Positions 1-6,117 of a DNA stretch of 7,489 nt are shown piece by piece; the first letter of the stretch is position 1, and each line of letters starts with the position of its first letter. Both the position numbers and the translations under genes were made by a program. Origin of the DNA: Fidelibacterota bacterium (GTDB taxonomy: Bacteria; Fidelibacterota; UBA2242); NCBI GenBank assembly GCA_023133185.1, contig JAGLWX010000197.1:1-7489 (forward strand), read 5' to 3'. The notes under the pieces were generated by a model. It had not been told where the DNA came from. It searched no databases and saw nothing but the letters and a program-made list of their open reading frames with translations.

Positions 1-2390
1 GTCGTTAGTTCAAATAGAGAGTAAATCAGCGTATCCTTATGAGTCGTATCGTCAAAAGTAATTAAATATTCAGCATCGGTCACCAGCCGCGGATCAATAA
101 AATCCAGTAATATATTGCCACTGCCCCAACCGCTACGTTTGACAATGCCGTCAGCCGTTTCCGGCGGCAGATATCCGGCGGCGGGGGCGTCGGGAATAAC
201 AACGGCGGTATTCTTATCGGTGGTAACATCGCCGTATATATTCTTGAAAATTGTCTTGGTACATTCAGAGGGAATAATGAACTTTTCCGCCCAACCCTGA
301 TCGTATGAGACCACCGCATAATAATAGGTTTTCCCGTTGATCACGTCGGTATCTACATAGGAATGCTGCAAACCGTTATCGCTGCCCAGATAATATTTTA
401 CTCCATCAACATCCACATCGAAAAACCCTTTTACACTGTCCTGTAAGTCAAAATGAGCAATCGGTTCATAAAAAGTCGCCTCGCCGTAACCATTGGTAAT
501 GAAATATGTATCGGTAAAGGCTTCCTCGCTGGAGCGGTAGATTCGGTAACCCTCGAAATCATATCCGCCGGTAGCTGGATCGGCAAATTCATCGTAGGAA
601 CTTTCCGCCGCGTCATCCCAGTATAATGTCACTTTACCATCTCCCGGAACCACGGTCAATTTGGGTTTGATCGGAGGCCTGGCAAAATTGTAATTGGCAT
701 TGTAAATATCCTGAACCACCGCTTTATTGCGCTTTAATTCATCAAGAGTTTCGCCAAAAACCAACGCCAGGGAAAAGCGTTCCGTATGCTGCGGTGGCAT
801 GATAAAAGGACCCGAGCCAAACATAAAGGCAATATTGCCGTTCTGGCTGCCGGTATCGAAATGATAATTGGCAATCCGTTCCCAGATTACTTCGTCATAT
901 TGGAATTCCACGCCCTGCCCAATATAAAATGAATCAAAAGCCGTCAGTCCGATCTGGTCGGATTCATCTTTATCGGTTTTATCAAAATTCGGCTCTCCAA
1001 AAGTTGGTTTGCCATCACCTTCACCCATGTCCCCGGTTCCGGCAACGCCATCCTCTCCAAGATCATGCAGATCGAGGTCCCAGTCACCATCGTTATCGAT
1101 GCCGTCGGACCGGCTCTCATCGATCAGATAATTGTCGAATCCTGTGCCTGCAATCCAGTCACGATATTTCAAACCGTTATGGACATTTTCATTTTCATCA
1201 ATAAGCCCGTCAAGGTCGTCATCAATTCCATTAAAAGGTTTCTCGCTGACGGTTGCATTGCGAAGATATAATTGCTCGAATTCGCCAATTTTTACAAACA
1301 GACTATCACCTTTAAAACGGTAAAAAGTATCGCTGCTACCGGGTTCAAATGACACCACCCGTCTGCCCCAATTGTTTTCCGGCGCCATATTGCTGTAATC
1401 GATGACCACAAGATCGCCGGACAGAATCCGGGGCTGAAAATCAACGCCTGATAAGACCGCTCCCTGTCCCTGGGCGCCGTCACCATCGTTATCGATGCCG
1501 TCAAATGGATTACCCGGACTTTCCAGAAAGGCGTAGCCACAATAACCGGTTTTCCAGTTGCCGTCACCCAAGCCGTTAGAATCCCAGGTATAGGCTAAAT
1601 CAAGGTCCAGATTGTAAAAGGCATTATCATCATTTGAGTCATTCTGACCGCCAACACCGGCATCAGCGTACATGCCAAACACCGCTTTGTTATAGTGGGT
1701 CGTACTAACGTTGGTAATATCATAATGCCAGAAGATGATGTCCTCAGCCAGAACGTTTGACCATTGAAATCCCCGAACTGCCGTGCGCATCCCCAGACCA
1801 CCGCGGGAGCTGTCGTTTTTATCACAATAGAAAAGCCCATGAAAATCACGGCCGTGGTCATGGTAATCATCCATCACGAAATAACTTTCCTGATCGGCAT
1901 TTGTCCGTTGCCCGAAGTAGCCGTTCCAGACATTGTGCCAGCTTGCAGGCTGATCAGTCCAGTATTCCGGCCAGGTGTTGGGATCATCACTCATGGCAAT
2001 GTAATCCTGATCCGGGTTTGAAAAACCGGGCAAAGGCTGCCAGCCAAATTCAATTCCCGTCGGACCGGATTCATAATGTTCCCGGTAACCGCCTTCGACG
2101 ATATGGATCGTATCGCCGTTTGAAAGATTGACTTCGGCGGCAACGATCGGATAAATACCATCCATATAGGAATGTTTGCTTCCTCTGGGCCAGACGCCGG
2201 AAGGTTCCTTGCCCCACCAAGCCACTTCTCCAAAATTCCAGAACAGTGTCTCGACAAGGTTGCCGTTATGTAAGCCCTGCTTGCGAAACTTCCGGTCGCC
2301 ATGCAGGTCATTGATATTATTCTGTGCGATTGCAGTGGAAAAAACAAATAAAATGCATAGACCAAGGTAGAATGTGCTTCTTTTTATCAT
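1..2390 (-). CDS. Large exported protein with DGIDNDGDG-type acidic repeats and an FN3-like domain; conserved hypothetical, C-terminus beyond left edge
   Basis: I translated this frame by hand from the ATG at 2390 to the left edge. It stays open for 796 complete codons, so the true protein is longer. Residues 1-23 form a signal peptide: positive MIKR, a hydrophobic stretch, then STAIAQ with cleavage probably after Ala22 or Gln23. The next 270 or so residues are rich in Trp, Tyr, Asp and Gly, with landmarks such as WNGYFGQRTNADQESY and AEDIIFWHYDITN. I recall similar text from hypothetical proteins of FCB-group bacteria but know no function. Acidic motifs DGIDNDGDG (about 297), NGIDDDLDGLIDENE (about 387) and DGIDNDGDWD (about 429) resemble calcium-binding thrombospondin-3 or dockerin-like loops. 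Residues about 571-700 look like a fibronectin-III domain (KVTLYWDD, FEGYRIYRS, KTYYYAVVSYD). The start overlaps the receptor stop as ATGA, with an AAAGG site 7 bases upstream. A T9SS sorting domain may follow beyond the edge; this is untested. Confidence 0.88.
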   Translation of the reverse strand, partial: MIKRSTFYLGLCILFVFSTAIAQNNINDLHGDRKFRKQGLHNGNLVETLFWNFGEVAWWGKEPSGVWPRGSKHSYMDGIYPIVAAEVNLSNGDTIHIVEGGYREHYESGPTGIEFGWQPLPGFSNPDQDYIAMSDDPNTWPEYWTDQPASWHNVWNGYFGQRTNADQESYFVMDDYHDHGRDFHGLFYCDKNDSSRGGLGMRTAVRGFQWSNVLAEDIIFWHYDITNVSTTHYNKAVFGMYADAGVGGQNDSNDDNAFYNLDLDLAYTWDSNGLGDGNWKTGYCGYAFLESPGNPFDGIDNDGDGAQGQGAVLSGVDFQPRILSGDLVVIDYSNMAPENNWGRRVVSFEPGSSDTFYRFKGDSLFVKIGEFEQLYLRNATVSEKPFNGIDDDLDGLIDENENVHNGLKYRDWIAGTGFDNYLIDESRSDGIDNDGDWDLDLHDLGEDGVAGTGDMGEGDGKPTFGEPNFDKTDKDESDQIGLTAFDSFYIGQGVEFQYDEVIWERIANYHFDTGSQNGNIAFMFGSGPFIMPPQHTERFSLALVFGETLDELKRNKAVVQDIYNANYNFARPPIKPKLTVVPGDGKVTLYWDDAAESSYDEFADPATGGYDFEGYRIYRSSEEAFTDTYFITNGYGEATFYEPIAHFDLQDSVKGFFDVDVDGVKYYLGSDNGLQHSYVDTDVINGKTYYYAVVSYDQGWAEKFIIPSECTKTIFKNIYGDVTTDKNTAVVIPDAPAAGYLPPETADGIVKRSGWGSGNILLDFIDPRLVTDAEYLITFDDTTHKDTLIYSLFELT
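1083..1106 (-). repeat. 24-bp exact repeat encoding DGIDNDGD, copy 2
   Basis: These bases are identical to 1479-1502, 396 bases away, a multiple of three. A third, divergent motif (NGIDDDLDGLIDENE, about 1188-1232) lies between the two copies, so the protein carries three acidic loops in about 140 residues. Confidence 0.85.
1479..1502 (-). repeat. 24-bp exact repeat encoding DGIDNDGD, copy 1
   Basis: These 24 bases are identical to 1083-1106 and are read in the same frame, giving DGIDNDGD with the same codons. This is the first acidic, possibly calcium-binding motif of the exported FN3-like protein. Confidence 0.85.
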
Positions 2391-5026
2391 ATATTTACCT
2401 TTATTCCAACGATAACTTGCCGGGGCGGCATGTAGTAATCCGGCCGGGTCAGGAAATCGCTCAGGCGATGGATCGGTTGTTCGGGGACATAAGTCGGGAT
2501 CAGCGAAGTTGCCGGATCGCCGGTATCTGTAAAAACCTGGATTGCATTCTTCCGGTCAAACAGGTTCTTGACCTGAGCATAGAGCGAAAACCGGGTCTTT
2601 ATCAGCTGGAAATGATATTTTGCGTTCAAATCCACATTAAAAGTATAAGGCTTACGTTCGGAATTTTCAAAAGATGTTCTCTGATTTTGATATTCAGGAG
2701 TATAAGGCAGACCGCTACCGAAACTGGCGATGATTCCGGTACCCCAATTCTTCCGGCTCAGGCTTACCGATATATTTAGAGTATGCGTCTGGTCCCAGTC
2801 TAACGGAACCGTCTGAATCTCGCTAGCCCGTGGCGGATCCGATTGCTGGTCGTAGAAAACGGCATTAGGATCGGAAGCGTTGCCTTCGGCGATTTGATAG
2901 GTATAATCGATAGCCCCGGATAAAATTCCGACCAGGTTTTGGGTTAATGAAACGGCGATGCCGCGCACGTTTCCGTAATCCCTGTTAACATACCGGGCAT
3001 AGCTGTCGCCGAGCACATACAATTCATTGATCTGCGTTCCCACCAGGTTGCGGATATCTTTATAATAACCGGTCAATTCCATTACCAGGGTCTGATTCAG
3101 CATCTGCTGGAGTCCAACCTGGTAGATCGTCGTCTTTTTCGGTTCCAGATCGGCGTTTCCCATGATAGTGCTAAGGGCGCCGCCCTGAACCTCGAATTCG
3201 GAATTATAGTAGAGATATTCGAAATTGGGTATTTGAAAAAAATGACCATAGGAAATGTGAATTGCGCCCTGATCGGTAATGGGATAGGAAATTCCCAGCC
3301 GCGGACTCCACTGCTGTTTGGTGGCGGTTTCTTTAAATGGATTTTCTATACCCTTATAGGTTCCTTGTGGATCCCGCAGGTCTTTCGGTACTACACCATC
3401 GGGGTCAAAATAATCCCAGCGTAATCCCAGGATCAGAATGATTCGCTGAAATTCCATTTTATCTTCCAACCACAGGGAAAATTCCCGGGGTTTATGTCGA
3501 TATTGATTGTTGTTGACACTCTCTTCAGGGTAAATCTCGGGCAGCCAGTCGGTCGTACGATCCAGCCGTAAACTGTATTGATGCAGCCAGAGATCGTTCA
3601 GGCGATATTCCCAGCCGATCTTCAATTCGTGGCGCCGGTTTATTTGTGAAATAAGATTCCATTTTAACGCATTTACCCTTGTATTACGATAAAAATGGCT
3701 CATGTCCATACCGCCTGTATAAAATCCAAAACCGAGCCGCCGCAATAATTGGGGACTCACATAATCTACATCGAAAGGATCGGTATGAACATAAGATTCA
3801 TAATTATTATAAAATTGGTTGAATTTGAAAGTATAAAAAGTACTCTGGCTGACGATATGTGTCAGACTCGTGGAAAACTGATAACGATCCTGGTATTGAT
3901 TTATAATGCCGTCAGGATTGTATTTGAAAAGGTGGTTGTAATCTTTCCAATTCCTGTTGGAATAGCTACCCTGTAGCTCAAGGTTCAAAGCTGAGAACAT
4001 TTTTAACGATAGTTTCCCGCTCAGGCTTATTTTTTCATTAGGATTCATCGCCCGGGATTTACCGTTACCGCTGCGCTGAATAGTCCAGTTTGCCGGATTA
4101 GGATCGTCGATATTAGATAAATCAGACGGCTGAAATTCAGATCGCCCATAAAGATAGCCATCGGAAATTAATTTTCGAGCCGAGATAAAAAAGTATGCTT
4201 TTGGAATGATGACCAATGGTCCGGTCAGAGTAAGTTCACCGCTGCGGATACCTGCGGGATCAAATTCCCGGATATTCAAAAAAGGCGGATCATGGCGACT
4301 CACATAGTCACCGGAATAAAAATTTGCATTGACCCTGAAGTGCTCCGTGCCGGTCTTCGTAATAATATTTACAACCCCGGACATAGCCTGCCCGTATTCG
4401 GCGCTGAACGTTCCGCTGATCACTTTCACTTCCTGGATCGAGCTGTTCTCGACTTCTACCGCCATGCTGCCGTTATAAGGATCGGATACCGAAATACCGT
4501 CCATCATGTATAAAACTTCACCTTGCCGACCACCCCGAAAATGACCGTTTACCACACCCGCCTGCAAATTTATTAATTCCTGAAATTCAGTCACCGGCAT
4601 CTTGCTGATCTCATCGGATCCGATTACCGACATCGTTGAAGTTCTATCCCGCTGAATATCCGGTCGCCGTCCCATAACAATCACTTCTCCCCGACCTTCC
4701 AAAACCGTTTGCTTTAATTGGAAATCTTCGGAAGTGGTGAAATCGGTATGGACAGGAACGTCATTCAACTGGACTTCCCGGTAACCGATCATGGATATTT
4801 TCAGACTGTATTTCCCGGGTGAAATATTCAAAATAACGTAATAACCATTCAGGTCCGTCGCAGCGCCTACACTGGTTTCCATCAGGATCACATTAACACC
4901 GGTAAGCGGAGCTCCGGTCACAGCGTCAGTAATATACCCCGCAATTTTTCCTGTTGTTCCGGCATAAAGCGCCAGCGACAATCCAAGAATAACAAAAAGG
5001 ATAAAAAAAGGGCTTCTAAGTTTCAT
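2387..5026 (-). CDS. TonB-dependent outer-membrane receptor with N-terminal carboxypeptidase-regulatory-like domain
   Basis: This is a complete 879-residue protein that should sit in the outer membrane and import a ligand using TonB/ExbBD energy. Residues 1-22 are a signal peptide (MKLRSPFF, then a hydrophobic run ending LALYA). Residues about 26-104 form a carboxypeptidase-regulatory-like beta-sandwich (GKIAGYITDAVTGAPLTGVN, then TDLNGYYVILNISPGKYSLK). Residues about 113-130 (EVIVMGRRPDIQRDRTS) resemble the junction seen before the plug in FCB-group receptors. The plug runs to about 226, with YMMDGISVSDPYNG and FSAEYGQAMSGVVNIITKTG. The rest is a beta-barrel with alternating aromatic strands, ending VIVGIKVNI. 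The terminal residue is Ile rather than the usual Phe or Trp. No convincing ribosome site precedes the ATG at 5026, but the signal peptide fixes that start. The downstream gene overlaps its stop codon. The ligand is unknown; this is not a typical SusC because no SusD-like partner follows. Confidence 0.93.
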   Translation of the reverse strand: MKLRSPFFILFVILGLSLALYAGTTGKIAGYITDAVTGAPLTGVNVILMETSVGAATDLNGYYVILNISPGKYSLKISMIGYREVQLNDVPVHTDFTTSEDFQLKQTVLEGRGEVIVMGRRPDIQRDRTSTMSVIGSDEISKMPVTEFQELINLQAGVVNGHFRGGRQGEVLYMMDGISVSDPYNGSMAVEVENSSIQEVKVISGTFSAEYGQAMSGVVNIITKTGTEHFRVNANFYSGDYVSRHDPPFLNIREFDPAGIRSGELTLTGPLVIIPKAYFFISARKLISDGYLYGRSEFQPSDLSNIDDPNPANWTIQRSGNGKSRAMNPNEKISLSGKLSLKMFSALNLELQGSYSNRNWKDYNHLFKYNPDGIINQYQDRYQFSTSLTHIVSQSTFYTFKFNQFYNNYESYVHTDPFDVDYVSPQLLRRLGFGFYTGGMDMSHFYRNTRVNALKWNLISQINRRHELKIGWEYRLNDLWLHQYSLRLDRTTDWLPEIYPEESVNNNQYRHKPREFSLWLEDKMEFQRIILILGLRWDYFDPDGVVPKDLRDPQGTYKGIENPFKETATKQQWSPRLGISYPITDQGAIHISYGHFFQIPNFEYLYYNSEFEVQGGALSTIMGNADLEPKKTTIYQVGLQQMLNQTLVMELTGYYKDIRNLVGTQINELYVLGDSYARYVNRDYGNVRGIAVSLTQNLVGILSGAIDYTYQIAEGNASDPNAVFYDQQSDPPRASEIQTVPLDWDQTHTLNISVSLSRKNWGTGIIASFGSGLPYTPEYQNQRTSFENSERKPYTFNVDLNAKYHFQLIKTRFSLYAQVKNLFDRKNAIQVFTDTGDPATSLIPTYVPEQPIHRLSDFLTRPDYYMPPRQVIVGIKVNI
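2398..2402 (-). promoter_or_regulatory. Shine-Dalgarno site for the exported FN3-like protein, inside the receptor gene
   Basis: Read on the minus strand, AAAGG lies 7 bases before the ATG at 2390 and falls within the last codons of the TonB-dependent receptor. It matches five consecutive bases of the consensus complementary to the 16S rRNA tail. Together with the ATGA stop/start overlap it supports the chosen start and suggests translational coupling. Confidence 0.6.
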
Positions 5027-5052
5027 CTTGTTCGACCGTTATTAATCAAATT

Positions 5053-5088
5053 CAAGCAGCAGCTCCCGCAAATGGGAGCTGCTACTTG
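5053..5088 (-). terminator. Strong 15-bp hairpin between the CBM9-like gene and the receptor gene; weak terminator or attenuator/processing stem
   Basis: A perfect inverted repeat pairs 5058-5067 (AGCAGCTCCC) with 5074-5083 (GGGAGCTGCT) around a 6-base loop. In minus-strand RNA the stem extends outward through one G-U pair (5057/5084) and four Watson-Crick pairs (5053-5056 with 5085-5088). It begins about 10 bases after the stop of the upstream gene and ends 26 bases before the receptor ATG. The bases after the stem (AATTTGATTAAT on the minus strand) are A/T-rich but contain no clean T-run. A classical intrinsic terminator is therefore only partly supported; a partial terminator, an attenuator or an RNA-stabilising stem are alternatives. 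I see no promoter elements in the 26 bases between the stem and the ATG. Confidence 0.5.
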
Positions 5089-5097
5089 ATGTGTAGT

Positions 5098-6117
5098 TTA
5101 CTTGGAAAGAACCATTTTGGCAACTTTCGAAGTATTCCCATAGGTAATTTTGTAGAAATAGATACCTGAAGGTGCAGGACAATTTTCTTTCGTCGTCCCG
5201 TTCCAGACATAGGAATGGTATCCCTGATTCAATTGGGTATTGACTAGTGTCTGTACATGCTGTCCCAGAACATTGTAAATATCGAGACGAACATTTGAGT
5301 CACCGGGAATCCGGAAAGCAATCGTTGTACTGGGGTTAAAGGGATTCGGGACATTGGGATACAGTTGGAAGTCGGTAACCGTCAGTGGTTGCTCATTATC
5401 AATTGCTACCTGATCTGACAGCACAACACCTCTGTACATAAAATATTTTTCAAAATTAGGATCAGCCCATTGGGTTCCCCACCAGTTCGGCGCATAATCG
5501 GAAACACCTTCCTGGTAGGCATCGACACTGGCATAATCCATATCCCAAATGCAAATACTGATCATAACAGTATCTCCAACCAAATAGCCAAAATCAGCTG
5601 TATGGATAACAGTTTCAATACTGTATCCGGCATCCGGTCCATTCGTTTCCGTATGAGTTACTGTCCCGGTCGGTTCAAAGGATGCTCCTTCGGCTGCGCC
5701 GGTTGGTACAGTTCCGCTTAACTGAAATTCAATGCCATCGCCTTGATTACCGGAAAAGTACATAGCCTTGATTTCCATACGTTCCCCGGCAGCCGGAATC
5801 GAACCATAATTCGTCATGAAGATAAACAGACCGTCAGCTTCCCAACCCGGTGACCATTTACAAACAGATGCATCATTGGATTCAACACCAATATACAGAT
5901 CAGTACCTTTATGCATAAATTTAATAATAGCATCACTGCGATCGGTATAGCTGTTCAGTGTATCGCCCCATTGCATATAATATCCACCGGTACTTAGAGC
6001 ATTGTCCTTACCGACTACCACATACTCGGCATTGGCCCAGAAATCTTCATTTAGTTGACCGTCAAGCGTAATATTCGGTATCAGTTGCATACGCGTTGCG
6101 CAATGGCGGATCGGCAA
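5098..6117 (-). CDS. C-terminal part of the CBM9-like T9SS cargo protein, downstream of the frameshift
   Basis: This 339-codon frame is open from just after a TGA and can be read from a TTG at 6117 or an ATG at 6090, neither with a ribosome site. It has no signal peptide although its C-terminus is an export signal, so I think it is the 3' half of the gene that begins beyond the right edge. Residues about 12-235 form a CBM9-like domain: PNITLDGQLNEDFWANAEY matches the usual entry motif, followed by IKFMHKGTDLYIGVESND, GWEADGLFIF and PNWWGTQW. Residues about 249-339 are a T9SS type A sorting domain (TIGR04183 style): YPNVPNPFNPSTTIAFRIP, VRLDIYNVLGQHVQTLV, HSYVWNG and SGIYFYKI, ending KMVLSK. 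Such domains direct passage through the outer membrane by the Por/T9SS machinery and then cleavage or anchoring. The linker ENCPAPSG carries a Cys that is unusual there. The bound ligand is unknown; a sugar is a reasonable guess. Confidence 0.85.
   Translation of the reverse strand: MPIRHCATRMQLIPNITLDGQLNEDFWANAEYVVVGKDNALSTGGYYMQWGDTLNSYTDRSDAIIKFMHKGTDLYIGVESNDASVCKWSPGWEADGLFIFMTNYGSIPAAGERMEIKAMYFSGNQGDGIEFQLSGTVPTGAAEGASFEPTGTVTHTETNGPDAGYSIETVIHTADFGYLVGDTVMISICIWDMDYASVDAYQEGVSDYAPNWWGTQWADPNFEKYFMYRGVVLSDQVAIDNEQPLTVTDFQLYPNVPNPFNPSTTIAFRIPGDSNVRLDIYNVLGQHVQTLVNTQLNQGYHSYVWNGTTKENCPAPSGIYFYKITYGNTSKVAKMVLSK
5395..5805 (-). repeat. Copy 2 of the intragenic duplication (CBM9-like domain C-terminal part)
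   Basis: This block encodes the 137 residues from GSIPAAGERMEIKAM to VVLSDQVAIDN and aligns gap-free with 7079-7489. Differences cluster near a loop (NQGDGIEFQLSGTVPTG against TEGEGIVFETNTNVPSG) and in the last eight residues. The WW-containing and TADFGY motifs are unchanged. The similarity to copy 1 is much higher than to the middle CBM9-like domain of the same protein. Confidence 0.85.
6062..6117 (-). other. Frameshift junction joining the two halves of the CBM9-like T9SS cargo gene
   Basis: The upstream frame ends ...LKLADPPLRNAYATDTEYYA then stop. The overlapping frame carries the entry motif of the next CBM9-like domain, IPNITLDGQLNEDFW, which aligns with NPLIIDGILDEIDW at the same point of the preceding domain. 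Skipping one base (+1 on the minus strand), for example near the ACT-GAT codons, gives a continuous AYAT-IPNITLDG reading. The break is therefore an extra base (or two missing bases), either a real mutation or a sequence error. There is no homopolymer run at the site and no recognisable slippery or programmed-shift motif. Confidence 0.75.

Noticed and set aside
929..1204. Plus-strand open frame of 91 codons
   Set aside because: It is antisense to the well-supported exported protein, has no recognisable motifs, and its composition is what the reverse of an Asp/Gly-rich coding frame gives.
1757..2131. Plus-strand open frame of 124 codons
   Set aside because: It lies opposite the same minus-strand gene, is rich in Arg, His and Pro as shadow frames tend to be, and shows no domain or start signal.
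1991..2365. Minus-strand open frame of 124 codons near the start of the exported protein
   Set aside because: It is an alternative frame of the same strand; the correct frame has a signal peptide, a ribosome site and 796 open codons.
2324..2779. Plus-strand open frame of 151 codons opposite the receptor C-terminus
   Set aside because: It is antisense to the conserved beta-barrel and has no family resemblance; a toxin or small regulator reading is unsupported.
2387..5026. Receptor as a SusC with a SusD partner
   Set aside because: The next gene encodes an acidic-repeat and FN3-like protein with a non-lipoprotein signal peptide (no Cys lipobox) and no SusD-like features.
5027..5097. A promoter for the receptor gene
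   Set aside because: Only 26 bases separate the hairpin from the ATG, and I could not find a paired -35/-10 or a Bacteroidetes-type -33/-7 element.
6088..6117. TTG at 6117 or ATG at 6090 as a genuine start of a separate gene
   Set aside because: There is no ribosome site, no signal peptide before a T9SS cargo domain, and domain homology continues from the upstream frame.
6062..6117. Programmed ribosomal frameshifting
   Set aside because: There is no slippery heptamer, no +1 shift-prone stop context at the junction and no obvious stimulatory hairpin; mutation or sequence error is simpler.
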